Source: an uncultured Flavobacteriales bacterium
GTDB lineage: Bacteria > Bacteroidota > Bacteroidia > Flavobacteriales_G > Salibacteraceae
NCBI GenBank assembly: GCA_943788145.1
Contig: CALSPD010000014.1
Location: 1-64,000 of the forward strand
Direction: 5' to 3'
DNA: 64,000 nt
Shown here: positions 26,700 to 35,655 of the stretch, piece by piece
Layout: the number at the start of each line of letters is the position of its first letter
Numbering within the stretch: position 1 is the stretch's first letter
Notes under the pieces: generated by a model
The model's input: the letters and a program-made list of their open reading frames with translations, nothing else
What the model was told of the DNA's origin: nothing
The model's database searches: none
Made by a program: the position numbers and the translations under genes

Positions 26700-27281
26700 T
26701 TATCCGTGGATGAATTCTTTGTTCCCAAATCTCGAAATGACTTGGGCTTCATATTCAAGAAATTCGAGCCATAATTTATCTACATCAAGGCTGTCTGCGC
26801 CAATTTCCCGTGCGAATTGCAGAAACATAGAGTAATGCATGGCTTCGCTTCGCATCAAATCATCATAAAATTCAGAAAGCTCTGGATCTGAAATACCTTC
26901 AGACAAGACCCTAAATCGTTCGCAACTTCTAGCCTCAATCATTGCAGCAAGTAGCAAGTTATGGACAAGTTGAACGACACGTTTTCCTCCTTTAAAAAAC
27001 TTTCTTAACTCACTGACGTAATCATCTTTTCGCTCCCTTCCTAGCTCAAAGCCTCGTTTTTTAATATGGTCATGAACTCGTTGAAAATGCTCCATTTCTT
27101 CACGCGCTAAATCGGCCATTGCGTCAATCAACTTAGGATATTCCGGATATTGAACGATGAATGAAATGGCAGAACTGGCCGCCTTTTGTTCACAATAGGC
27201 ATGGTCGGTCAAGATTTCACTTATATTTTTCTCCGCGATATTTACCCATCGAGGGTCGGTAGCTAATTTGAGTCTGAGCAT
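26700..27281 (-). CDS. miaE: tRNA-(ms2io6A)37 hydroxylase, MiaE
   Basis: This is a diiron hydroxylase that oxidises the isopentenyl group of ms2i6A at tRNA position 37. The 193-residue protein is helical with ferritin-like iron ligands: Glu in YCEQKAASSAI, the EEMEHFQRVHDH pair, Glu in MIEARSCERFRVL, and EAMHYSMFLQFA. The ATG at 27279-27281 starts MLRLKLATDPRWVNIAE, as in the family. It is a lone gene with a TAnnTTTG box just upstream. Confidence 0.93.
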   Translation of the reverse strand: MLRLKLATDPRWVNIAEKNISEILTDHAYCEQKAASSAISFIVQYPEYPKLIDAMADLAREEMEHFQRVHDHIKKRGFELGRERKDDYVSELRKFFKGGKRVVQLVHNLLLAAMIEARSCERFRVLSEGISDPELSEFYDDLMRSEAMHYSMFLQFAREIGADSLDVDKLWLEFLEYEAQVISRFGNKEFIHG

Positions 27282-27295
27282 GCAATAATTTTTGT

Positions 27296-27303
27296 CAAAG
27301 TTA
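27296..27303 (-). promoter_or_regulatory. candidate -7 box for miaE
   Basis: On the minus strand this reads TAACTTTG, an exact TAnnTTTG, ending 14 bases before the miaE ATG. The leader would be only a few bases long. No clear -33 element is seen. Confidence 0.4.
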
Positions 27304-27355
27304 ATTTCTCGTATCTAGAAATGCTTTGGCCCCAACTCCGATATTTGCCGCAACA

Positions 27356-28069
27356 ATGAAAGCGATTTATATTTTTTTCATATTAATTGGAGCGTTGACA
27401 AGTTCTTGCAGTAATTCAAAATGTGAAAAAGCCGAAGGTCCAAGAACCGCGCGAATTATACAAACAGGTGATTATTCCGAGTTTGTGTTGGACATGGTAG
27501 CTGATGTTATAATTGAGCTCGACAGCAATCGAGCGGCATTTATCGAAATTGTCGCTCAAGATCAAATGCACGGGATGATCCGTTCTGAAAACAACGCTGG
27601 TGAGCTCACCGTTTTACTAAAAGGTTGTGTAAAGGAAAACGAAATCCCATTAATTAATGCTTGGAGCAAGGATTTTGATCGAATACGACTTGAATCTGCT
27701 GGCAGAATTGAGAGTCGATCCATTGTGGAAAGGGAGGAATTGCGACTTTCAAATTATGGATTAGGTAATATTGACTTCGTTGTAAACAACAAACGCTTGA
27801 TCGCTGAAATAAAATCTTCGGGTGATCTTACGCTGGGTGGTTCCTGCGATCAATTTGACTTCTTGACCACTTCTTCAGGAGATCTTCATGCATTCAATTT
27901 GGTTACAGACACGATCAACTTAAACGTTTTTGGATCCAGCGTTTGCGAGGTCTATACGAATGGTGTTTTAAACATTCACTTTTTTGAGATAGGAACGGTC
28001 AATTATAGAGGAACACCTAGCCAAATAAACATTATAGGGCCTGGAGATGTTAAAAACGTAAATCTCTGA
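27356..28069 (+). CDS. lipoprotein with DUF2807 (GIN) beta-helix domain
   Basis: This protein of about 237 residues starts at ATG 27356, which gives the lipoprotein signal MKAIYIFFILIGALTSSC. The mature part is the DUF2807 head/GIN domain, a stack of short beta turns. Its marks are FVLDMVADVIIELDSNRAAF, LRLSNYGLGNIDFVVNNKRL, IKSSGDLTLGGSC and TTSSGDLHAFNL. The family is called a putative auto-transporter adhesin head, but the function is unproven. It probably faces the surface or periplasm. Two exported genes follow on the same strand. Confidence 0.85.
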   Translation: MKAIYIFFILIGALTSSCSNSKCEKAEGPRTARIIQTGDYSEFVLDMVADVIIELDSNRAAFIEIVAQDQMHGMIRSENNAGELTVLLKGCVKENEIPLINAWSKDFDRIRLESAGRIESRSIVEREELRLSNYGLGNIDFVVNNKRLIAEIKSSGDLTLGGSCDQFDFLTTSSGDLHAFNLVTDTINLNVFGSSVCEVYTNGVLNIHFFEIGTVNYRGTPSQINIIGPGDVKNVNL

Positions 28070-28109
28070 AAATTGCAAAGTGCTATTTTTGACTACGAAA
28101 CCAAACAAA

Positions 28110-28598
28110 ATGCGAACCTTAGCTTTTATTGCTTTTACCTATGCAACGTTCATGATAGGAGTAGCCAAAGGGCAAAGTCCTATTGACCTTGATGCTGAAG
28201 CGGCCAAGACCAACTTGAAGGAATTGCCGTATGATGTTTCGTTAATCAATGTGCGTGGCTTTGATGGGGATAATCCTCCACCTCGTTTAGTAGAACCCGA
28301 AAGACCTCTCTTTTATGGATATGGCTTGACTGCATATTACCAAACCAAAGACAGTTTGCTTTTCTTTCGTATTGAAAAGCTAGACATCATTCATCACGAT
28401 AATCAAGGAAACGAAATCCAATCCTTTCCACAAAAGGGCAGCAGATACAGTGAGACATTTAAAAAATACTTTCTAAGCGAAATTCCACCTAGCGAGAAGA
28501 AGAACATTTTGCTGCAAAACATTTATCTTAAGGACAAAAAGGGCAATTACCTAAAGCTAGAAAAAGACTTCGTCCTCTGCCCTAACTGTCAAGACTAA
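28110..28598 (+). CDS. secreted protein of unknown function
   Basis: This is a protein of about 162 residues with a signal peptide (MRTLAFIAFTYATFMIGVAKGQ) from the ATG at 28110. The in-frame codon at 28080 would add ten residues before the signal and is less likely. The mature part is beta-rich, contains PPPRLVEPERPLFYGYGL and ends in FVLCPNCQD with a CxxC. I do not recognise the family. It starts 40 bases after the GIN lipoprotein and the peptidase follows after 2 bases, suggesting one transcript. Confidence 0.7.
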   Translation: MRTLAFIAFTYATFMIGVAKGQSPIDLDAEAAKTNLKELPYDVSLINVRGFDGDNPPPRLVEPERPLFYGYGLTAYYQTKDSLLFFRIEKLDIIHHDNQGNEIQSFPQKGSRYSETFKKYFLSEIPPSEKKNILLQNIYLKDKKGNYLKLEKDFVLCPNCQD

Positions 28599-28600
28599 CC

Positions 28601-30796
28601 ATGAAAAAACTCATCCTTTCGGGCATGATATCCATGTCCTTCTTGGTTGCATTCAACCAAGAAAAAGAGCTATCCCTTGAGGACGCAATACTTAAATCAT
28701 ATTCTGAATTCTACCCAAAAAGTCCTTCCCAATTAGGGTGGATTCCGAATTCAGATCGATATGCCTTTGTAAGTAAAAATGACGATCCGGTCTTAATGTC
28801 AGTCTCTGTTGAAGAATCTGATTCATTGGAATTGATTTCCTTGAATGAATTGAACGACCTGCTCAACTTAAAAACACCATTAAAGTCTTTCCCTAGATTT
28901 GAATGGATTAATGAAAGTGAACTTTTCATTTACACAAGCAATCAAGGGTTTGTGGTTAATCTTTCCAATAAAAAAGCCACCCTTCAGTTTACCATTCCTG
29001 AAGAAGCTGAACATATTAAATTCAACCCTCAATTTACGGCCGCAGCTTATGTTCAAAGCGACAATCTTTATATCATTCGTGAAGGCGGTAAGCCAGTTCA
29101 ATTAACTTCAGATGGTGGCAAGGGTATCGTTTATGGTCAAGCCGTACATCGCAGTGAATTTGGCATCACTGATGGACTTTTTTGGTCTCCTAAAGGAGAT
29201 AAATTAGCTTTTTATCGAATGGATGAAAGCATGGTTGAAGCGTATCCCTTGGTCGATATTAGCGTGGTGCCTGCGCATTTAAATTCGATTCGATACCCCA
29301 TGGCAGGTCGAACAAGTCATCACGTTAAAGTTGGAGTATTTGATCTCAAGGGTAGCCCAATAGTTTACATGAATACGGAAGGTTCATTGGACCAATATCT
29401 GGTAAGTGTTGGCTGGACTCCACAGGCAAAATCAATAGTGATTGGAATTCTGAACCGAGACCAAAACCATTTAAAATTGAATCTGTATGATGCCAAATCG
29501 GGCTATTTGAAAAATCCGATTTTAGAAGAGAAAAGCGACAAATATGTTGAACCTGAGCATGCACCATGGTTCCTACCAGGCTCCGATGATGAGTTTTTAT
29601 GGTATAGCGAACGGTCTGGTTTTCAACACCTTTACTTATATAAAACAAGTGGCGAACTCGTACGGCAAATCACCCGAGGTTTATGGGAAGCGCATGATGT
29701 TTTGGGATTCGATCCAACCATGAACTATTTATTTGTTTCCGGAACAGGTGAAACTGTGATAGGCGGAAAGTATGCTGATGAAACATACAATGGGCTGCAA
29801 TCTTACACCTATATGATTGATTTTGAACTCGGTGGTCACCAGCTAATTGATAGTACAATCGGCTCTCATAGCGCAATGATAAGCAGCAATTCAAATTATC
29901 TTATGGATCGATTCTCTAGCATAGCTATCCCCCAGTCCATTAACCTTTTCAAATCAAACAGTCAACTAATCAGGAACATCCACACGGCTAAAAACCCGCT
30001 AGCCGAATACAAAATTGGTACCGCTGAAATTATAAAGCTTCCGTCTGAAGATGGAAAAACGCTTTACGCGCGATTGATCAAACCAAGTCACTTTGACCCT
30101 AGTAAGAAATATCCGGTTTTGGTTTATGTTTATGGCGGTCCGCATGCCCAGTTGATTCAGGATCAATATTTAGCTGGGGCTTCTTTGTGGATGTATTGGT
30201 TTGCTGAGCAAGGTTATATTGTCGCAACGATCGACAATAGGGGTTCGGCAAATCGAGGCCTTGAGTTCGAACAAGTAACTTATCGAAACTTGGGTATTGC
30301 AGAATTAGCTGACCAAAAAAACTTGGTCGATTATTTGAAGTCACAAGTGTATGTCGATCCTAGCCGCATGGCCGTGCATGGATGGAGCTATGGTGGATTC
30401 ATGACAATCAATATGTTACTCACTTTCCCCGGAACATTCCAAGCTGGAATTGCGGGTGGCCCAGTGTGCGATTGGAGTCTTTATGAAGTAATGTACACCG
30501 AACGATACATGGACACGCCCGAATCGAATCCAGCAGGTTATAAATTGGCCAACTTGGTGGAACGGTCGAACGCTTTAGATGATGATCTTTTAGTCATACA
30601 CGGCACAGAGGACAATGTGGTTGTTTGGCAGCACAGTCAGTCTTTGGTAAAATCTTGCGTAGATAACGGCAAGCAATTAGACTATTTCATTTATCCCGGT
30701 CATGAACACAACGTGCGAGGAAAAGACCGAGTGCACTTGATAACCAAGGTGTTGAATTATGCCACTGACCGAATCGGCCCAGGAACCGTAGAATAA
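28601..30796 (+). CDS. S9B dipeptidyl peptidase IV-like protease
   Basis: This 731-residue exported serine protease removes dipeptides from peptide N-termini, typically after proline. It has a signal peptide (about 1-19), a beta-propeller of about 450 residues, and a C-terminal alpha/beta hydrolase domain. The catalytic triad is Ser596 in GWSYGGFMT, Asp671 in GTEDNVV and His703 in PGHEHNVRG. FPVLVYVYGGP-like and TIDNRGSANRG blocks mark DPP4. The propeller-side EE substrate motif is not certain from reading. It likely acts in the periplasm in peptide nutrition. Confidence 0.93.
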   Translation: MKKLILSGMISMSFLVAFNQEKELSLEDAILKSYSEFYPKSPSQLGWIPNSDRYAFVSKNDDPVLMSVSVEESDSLELISLNELNDLLNLKTPLKSFPRFEWINESELFIYTSNQGFVVNLSNKKATLQFTIPEEAEHIKFNPQFTAAAYVQSDNLYIIREGGKPVQLTSDGGKGIVYGQAVHRSEFGITDGLFWSPKGDKLAFYRMDESMVEAYPLVDISVVPAHLNSIRYPMAGRTSHHVKVGVFDLKGSPIVYMNTEGSLDQYLVSVGWTPQAKSIVIGILNRDQNHLKLNLYDAKSGYLKNPILEEKSDKYVEPEHAPWFLPGSDDEFLWYSERSGFQHLYLYKTSGELVRQITRGLWEAHDVLGFDPTMNYLFVSGTGETVIGGKYADETYNGLQSYTYMIDFELGGHQLIDSTIGSHSAMISSNSNYLMDRFSSIAIPQSINLFKSNSQLIRNIHTAKNPLAEYKIGTAEIIKLPSEDGKTLYARLIKPSHFDPSKKYPVLVYVYGGPHAQLIQDQYLAGASLWMYWFAEQGYIVATIDNRGSANRGLEFEQVTYRNLGIAELADQKNLVDYLKSQVYVDPSRMAVHGWSYGGFMTINMLLTFPGTFQAGIAGGPVCDWSLYEVMYTERYMDTPESNPAGYKLANLVERSNALDDDLLVIHGTEDNVVVWQHSQSLVKSCVDNGKQLDYFIYPGHEHNVRGKDRVHLITKVLNYATDRIGPGTVE

Positions 30797-30811
30797 AAAG
30801 CGGTCTAGTGT

Positions 30812-31384
30812 CTATATGAGTCGCTTCAGCTCAGCAATGACATCTTCATCCGCCCAATCCGCTGCACCAAAATGTTGAAACAGAATTTCACCTTTGGTGT
30901 TGATTAAAAAGGAAGCAGGAATAGCACCATGTTCCAATTGAATTGGTGTGCGAGACATCTGCTTATAAAAATCTAATTCATGTTCCGTGCGTTCAAGGTA
31001 CTTGTAGAAATCTTCTTGCGATTCGCTCGTGACGAACAAAAATCGAATTTCAGGTACACTTTGTTCTAGTTCGACAAGCGAACCAAACTCCGCCAAACAA
31101 GGTACACACCAGCTTGCCCAGAAATTGATGAAGATTGGTTTGTCATTCAACTCGCTTAATAAAACCTCGTTGCCTGATTCATCCATTAATTGAAGAGGGA
31201 ATGAAAACACCTCTTTCGATTTATCATTCTCTTGAACGTGATTCGAAGGGTTACGAAGGGTTAATCCTGTCATTTGAACCCTCACCCACTGCCCAGCATC
31301 GGTGAAAAACAACACGGCTAAAATCACAAGAAATACCGCGTTCTTGCCCCACCTGTTTTGCCAAAAAGCCTTTATTTTTTCCAT
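30812..31384 (-). CDS. TlpA-like membrane-anchored thioredoxin
   Basis: This is a protein of about 190 residues with an N-terminal membrane anchor (GKNAVFLVILAVLFFTDAG) and a periplasmic thioredoxin domain. The active site is FINFWASWCVPCLAEF with the redox pair CVPC, and the cis-Pro loop is GAIPASFLIN. Such proteins reduce or oxidise periplasmic thiols, for example in cytochrome maturation. The ATG at 31384 is preferred to GTG 31390. It lies just after csaA on the same strand. Confidence 0.9.
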   Translation of the reverse strand: MEKIKAFWQNRWGKNAVFLVILAVLFFTDAGQWVRVQMTGLTLRNPSNHVQENDKSKEVFSFPLQLMDESGNEVLLSELNDKPIFINFWASWCVPCLAEFGSLVELEQSVPEIRFLFVTSESQEDFYKYLERTEHELDFYKQMSRTPIQLEHGAIPASFLINTKGEILFQHFGAADWADEDVIAELKRLI

Positions 31385-31389
31385 GCTCA

Positions 31390-31725
31390 CTATCCAACCT
31401 TTAATCCGTTATCACATTGTTTGTCAGGACGGAGCAAAACTACTCCTTCCTTCGAATAGATACCGAGAATCAAACATTCACTCAAGAAATTAGCAATTTG
31501 CTTTTTAGGAAAATTTACAACGGCTAACACTTGCGTACCTACCAAATCCTCCTTTTTATAAAGCCCTGTAATTTGCGCACTCGACTTGAGTCTGCCAAAT
31601 TCTGCACCAAAATCAATTTCCACTTTATAAGCCGGAATTCTTGCTTTCGGAAACTCAACCACTTCGGTAATTGTACCTACCCTTATATCAAGGTTTTCAA
31701 AATGTTTATAATCTGCGGTCTTCAT
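31390..31725 (-). CDS. csaA: CsaA-like tRNA-binding domain protein
   Basis: This is a protein of about 111 residues made only of the EMAP-type OB fold. ENLDIRVGTITEVVEFPKA, AYKVEIDFGAEFGRLKSSAQ, VVNFPKKQIANFLSECLILG and GVVLLRPDK are all family blocks. CsaA binds tRNA-like RNA and has been described as a secretion chaperone. The ATG at 31725 gives the usual CsaA length; an earlier in-frame codon at 31773 adds 16 atypical residues. Only 50 bases separate it from the divergent PKD gene. Confidence 0.9.
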   Translation of the reverse strand: MKTADYKHFENLDIRVGTITEVVEFPKARIPAYKVEIDFGAEFGRLKSSAQITGLYKKEDLVGTQVLAVVNFPKKQIANFLSECLILGIYSKEGVVLLRPDKQCDNGLKVG

Positions 31726-31775
31726 CAATACGTTATCTGGAGAACATTTGTAATTTCGACATAAACGTAGCAATT

Positions 31776-34052
31776 ATGAAGAATCTATACTTAAATTTCC
31801 TTTTTCTGGCCTTTTGCACAGTTGCATCGGCCCAAGTAACCGTCTTTTCAGAAGATTTTGAAAGCGGACTTTCAAGTTGGACACTTACTGGACAGTGGGG
31901 AACAACAACGTCACAAGCCTACAACGGCAGCTACTCACTGGCTGATAGTCCGTCAGGATTATACCTTAACAATCAAACAACGTACGCTACCATTAATTCT
32001 GTATTCGATTTATCCACTTCACTGGATGCCAACATCTATTTCAAAGCGAAATATGACATTGAAAATGGATTTGACTATTGCTACATTGATGTCAGTGCTA
32101 ACAATGGAACATCATGGACAACGGCTTACACCATCAATGGAGAAGGCAATCTCGGCAACTGGTCTGATTTCAACATCAACGTTGGCGGGTTTGTCGGCAA
32201 CTCCCAAGTTAAAGTTCGATTCAGATTGTACACAGATGCTGGATATCAGTCGGATGGAATCTTTGTCGATAGCCTTCGAATTACAAAAGACAGCGTAGAT
32301 AACGCTCCGCCATTGATCTTGCATGAGCCAGATATTCATTATGAAGGAACAATTGGCACGAATTCTCGTGTTTTCACCATCACAGACATTTCAGGTGTAG
32401 CTTCCGCCATTTTATATTATTCTGTTGACGGTGGTTCTTATTCTGCCATCAATCCTTCAGACACTAATGGTGACGATTACACTTTCGATATTCCAGCTCA
32501 AACGGCTGGAGTTTATGTAGATTATTATGTGGAAGCCGTGGACTCATCCGCCCAAGCAAACTCAGGCCTATCGCAACAATATAGCTACGTACATGGCAAC
32601 TACATTAAATACGAATCGGGTGTGGTTAATTTTATCACGAGTTATGTTGCCAACGGTACATACACAGGAACAGCTATGCGTATGACCTTGGACGGAATGA
32701 CAACCATAACCACTGCCTTTATTGGGAATTATACAGATGTGAACAACCCAAATGACAGTATGGAGTTTCACGTGTGGGCAGACAACAATGGCAATCCAGG
32801 TACAGATTTAATGGACCCTATTATGGTCTTTCCAGCGGCAAATTTGCAGCAACCTCACCTCATTACACGTATTGATCTTCGACCTTACTCAGACGATTTG
32901 GATAGCCTTATTGGTAATGTTCACATTGGGTTTACCGTTCCTTCTGGTACTGTTTGGCTAGCCCAAACTACCCCGGGTTCATCAAACCGTGTCAAGAATT
33001 ACAATGGATCTGCTTGGTCTGCTGAAACAGACGATTATCATTTCAGAATTGTTACTGACGAGATGATATTGCCTCCTGTTGCCGATTTTGAATACGATTT
33101 GACTGGCGATCCCGTTGTGGTTTTCTCCGACAGTAGTTTAAACAATCCAACCAGTTGGTACTGGACGTTTGGCGATTCCTATGATGACACCATTCAACAT
33201 CCAACACACACGTATGCTGCACCAGGAGCTTATACGGTATGTCTTCTAGTTGAAAATGCAGCTGGTGACGATCAAGTTTGTAAAAGTTTCTTTACAACCA
33301 ACGGACCTCCAAATGCCTTCTTTAGCTACAGCCAAGCGCAAGATCCAACGATTCCTTTCACTGATTTAACGACACAAAACCCAACCAGCTGGGCATGGGA
33401 TTTTGGTGATAGTCAAGTATCAACGCTTCAAAACCCATCACATTATTATCAAGACACAGGCGATTTTGAAGTTTGCCTAATCGCTTCAAATGCGTTTGGG
33501 TCTGATACTTTCTGTCAAACCATACATATCTATAATCGAGCGCCTGATGCTTATTTCACTTACAATGTGACTGCTACCAACCATTTCACTTCGTTTACAG
33601 ATTTAAGCGCTTTTAATCCAACATCATGGCATTGGGATTTTGATCATGACGGAGACACTTCTATTGCTCAGAACCCAAGTTATATTTACCCGCTTTCAGG
33701 AGGTACGTTTGATGTATGTCTAATTGCTTCAAACCAATATGGTGAAAGTGCACCCTATTGTGAGGAGATTGAAATTGCAGATCTAACCGTTGGCATGAAT
33801 GAATTGGCTGCCAAGGGAATTATCATCAGCCCGAATCCAACTTCTGGAAAATTAAATATTCAACTCCCACAAGGATTAGAAGACGTATCCTATGCTATTT
33901 ACACCTTAACAGGAAGTCTCGTAATAAGTGGAAATACGCAATCGAATTCCATGTTGAACATAAGCTTAGAAAAGCAACCTGCAGGCGTCTATTTTATAGA
34001 GCTTCTCAATCAGGATATATCCTTGGGTAAAATTCCACTCATACTGGACTAA
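31776..34052 (+). CDS. secreted PKD-repeat protein with a T9SS sorting domain
   Basis: This protein of about 758 residues has a signal peptide (MKNLYLNFLFLAFCTVASAQ). A MAM/jellyroll-like domain (FSEDFESGLSSWTLTGQW) is followed by Ig-like regions. Three PKD domains then follow, each marked by TSWYWTFGDS, TSWAWDFGDS or TSWHWDFDHDG. The end has the type A type IX sorting signal: IISPNPTSGKLNIQLP, YTLTGSLV, LEKQPAGVYFIEL. It is exported by T9SS and probably attached to the surface or released. The start at 31776 gives a clean signal peptide. It is followed by a strong terminator. Confidence 0.92.
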   Translation: MKNLYLNFLFLAFCTVASAQVTVFSEDFESGLSSWTLTGQWGTTTSQAYNGSYSLADSPSGLYLNNQTTYATINSVFDLSTSLDANIYFKAKYDIENGFDYCYIDVSANNGTSWTTAYTINGEGNLGNWSDFNINVGGFVGNSQVKVRFRLYTDAGYQSDGIFVDSLRITKDSVDNAPPLILHEPDIHYEGTIGTNSRVFTITDISGVASAILYYSVDGGSYSAINPSDTNGDDYTFDIPAQTAGVYVDYYVEAVDSSAQANSGLSQQYSYVHGNYIKYESGVVNFITSYVANGTYTGTAMRMTLDGMTTITTAFIGNYTDVNNPNDSMEFHVWADNNGNPGTDLMDPIMVFPAANLQQPHLITRIDLRPYSDDLDSLIGNVHIGFTVPSGTVWLAQTTPGSSNRVKNYNGSAWSAETDDYHFRIVTDEMILPPVADFEYDLTGDPVVVFSDSSLNNPTSWYWTFGDSYDDTIQHPTHTYAAPGAYTVCLLVENAAGDDQVCKSFFTTNGPPNAFFSYSQAQDPTIPFTDLTTQNPTSWAWDFGDSQVSTLQNPSHYYQDTGDFEVCLIASNAFGSDTFCQTIHIYNRAPDAYFTYNVTATNHFTSFTDLSAFNPTSWHWDFDHDGDTSIAQNPSYIYPLSGGTFDVCLIASNQYGESAPYCEEIEIADLTVGMNELAAKGIIISPNPTSGKLNIQLPQGLEDVSYAIYTLTGSLVISGNTQSNSMLNISLEKQPAGVYFIELLNQDISLGKIPLILD

Positions 34053-34075
34053 CCGAAATATTATTGCTTTAAGGA

Positions 34076-34109
34076 CGCCTTCGAATTCGATTCGAAGGCG
34101 TTTTTTTTT
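34076..34109 (+). terminator. intrinsic terminator after the PKD/T9SS gene
   Basis: A 10-bp stem CGCCTTCGAA/TTCGAAGGCG with a 5-base loop (34076-34100) is followed by nine T residues at 34101-34109. It lies 24 bases after the stop codon. Confidence 0.92.
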
Positions 34110-34191
34110 GAATTCAGCCCAGAACTTTAACAATGAAACGCCAGCATTTAAAAGTTTGTCGAAAAAAAATCCATTCGTATTTGGGAGACCG

Positions 34192-34199
34192 TAGCTTTG
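34192..34199 (+). promoter_or_regulatory. candidate -7 box upstream of the 34222 gene
   Basis: TAGCTTTG matches TAnnTTTG exactly and lies 22 bases before the ATG at 34222, giving a leader of about 16 bases. A partner -33 TTTG at the usual distance is not obvious. Confidence 0.4.
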
Positions 34200-34221
34200 A
34201 ACTTTGTAATTGATTGAAAAG

Positions 34222-35655
34222 ATGGCTGGATATAGACAAATCGGAATTAGTGAGAAGGCTTTAAGTATCAACCTCGACCCACGAATTTATGGGTCATTTG
34301 CAGAGATTGGCGCTGGTCAGGAAGTGTCGGCAAATTTTTTCTCCGCAGGAGGTGCATCGGGCACAATAGCACAAACCACCTCGGCTTATGACATGAAGAT
34401 TTCGGATTCGGTTTATGGCGCTTCGAATCGCTATGTGGCCGAACCTCGGCTCATGACTATGCTTGAGAAGGAATACTCGAACCTTGAATCAAAACTCAAG
34501 CACAGAGCTAAAGAATCAATGTTTTTCGCTTTTGCCAACACGGTTGAAGTGCTCAACTATTACAAGACAAACAAAGGTCACGGCTGGATTGGAATGCGGT
34601 TTCAGCTAACTCCAGACACACCACCGAATGACTGCGTGCTTCACGTGATTATGCACGACAACGACAGTTTGATGCAACAAAAAGCCCTCGGTCGGATTGG
34701 GGTCAATTTAATCTACGGTCTTCATCATTACAACCACGATCCAGAACTCTTCATTAACAGCCTGTTAGATGGTTTGGGAATGGGAAGAATTGAAATTGAC
34801 ATGTTACGCCTTTCTGGACCTGATTTCATGCACATTGACAACCGTTTGCTCAGCATGCAACTGGTTAAAAATGGCTTAACAGATGCGGCCATGTTCGGTC
34901 CAGATGGCAACGTAATGCAAGCATCCCAGGCGCTTTATAAGAAGAATATTCTCATGCTTCGCGGCCGCTTTCGTCCGTTGACCCATGTCAACTTAGACAT
35001 GCTTAAAATGGGACTTAAAGAGTTCAGAAAAGAGGAGGAAATTGAAGTGGATCGTATCCAGATTTTGTTCGAGCTCACTCTAAAAGACCTTAGTGCTGAA
35101 GGTAAAATTGATGAAAAAGACTTCCTCGATCGAGTAGATATCATTGGCAGTTTAGGTTATACCGTATTGATTTCCAATTACCAGAAATACTATACGCTCG
35201 TTTCTTACCTATCTGATTCAGTACGAAATAGAAAGGTTGGAGTCATTTTAGGTGTGGATAATCTGAAACAAATATTTGACGATAAATATTATGACCGACT
35301 AAGAGGAAGATTGCTAGAAGCCTTCGGAATCCTTTTTGGACGAAACGTTAAACTCTATGTTTATCCAGCATTAAGCGAAGACGGTCAAGGACTGAGGACC
35401 CTAGATAATCTTGATTTTGAGGATAAGACATTGAATAATTTGATTCAATACCTTAAGGATAACGGGAAAATCGAGGAAATCCAATGTTCAAACAAAGACA
35501 TCCTCCATATCTTCTCAGATCAAGTTGTGAATATGATCAAGGAAAGGCAAACTGGTTGGGAGTTTATGGTTCCGAGTATTGTTGCTAAAATGATCAAGGA
35601 GCATCGACTTTTTGGTTGTCAGGATGCCGAAGTGCTTGATTCAGCAACTAAGTAA
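34222..35655 (+). CDS. conserved cytosolic protein of unknown function (477 aa)
   Basis: This protein has no signal peptide or membrane segment. It begins at ATG 34222 and has strongly conserved-looking blocks: NLDPRIYGSFAEIGAGQEVS, FFSAGGASGTIAQTTSAYDM, KGHGWIGMRFQL, and a Rossmann-like strand region RVDIIGSLGYTVLISN. I recall homologues across Bacteroidota and some other phyla under conflicting labels (TonB receptor, nucleotide adenylyltransferase). The TonB label cannot be right for a soluble protein of this kind. The last 8 bases overlap the convergent ispE. Confidence 0.75.
   Translation: MAGYRQIGISEKALSINLDPRIYGSFAEIGAGQEVSANFFSAGGASGTIAQTTSAYDMKISDSVYGASNRYVAEPRLMTMLEKEYSNLESKLKHRAKESMFFAFANTVEVLNYYKTNKGHGWIGMRFQLTPDTPPNDCVLHVIMHDNDSLMQQKALGRIGVNLIYGLHHYNHDPELFINSLLDGLGMGRIEIDMLRLSGPDFMHIDNRLLSMQLVKNGLTDAAMFGPDGNVMQASQALYKKNILMLRGRFRPLTHVNLDMLKMGLKEFRKEEEIEVDRIQILFELTLKDLSAEGKIDEKDFLDRVDIIGSLGYTVLISNYQKYYTLVSYLSDSVRNRKVGVILGVDNLKQIFDDKYYDRLRGRLLEAFGILFGRNVKLYVYPALSEDGQGLRTLDNLDFEDKTLNNLIQYLKDNGKIEEIQCSNKDILHIFSDQVVNMIKERQTGWEFMVPSIVAKMIKEHRLFGCQDAEVLDSATK

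Noticed and set aside
31858-32298. 146-residue frame inside the PKD gene
   Set aside because: The overlapping frame continues a signal peptide, PKD domains and a T9SS end, so this one is a shadow.
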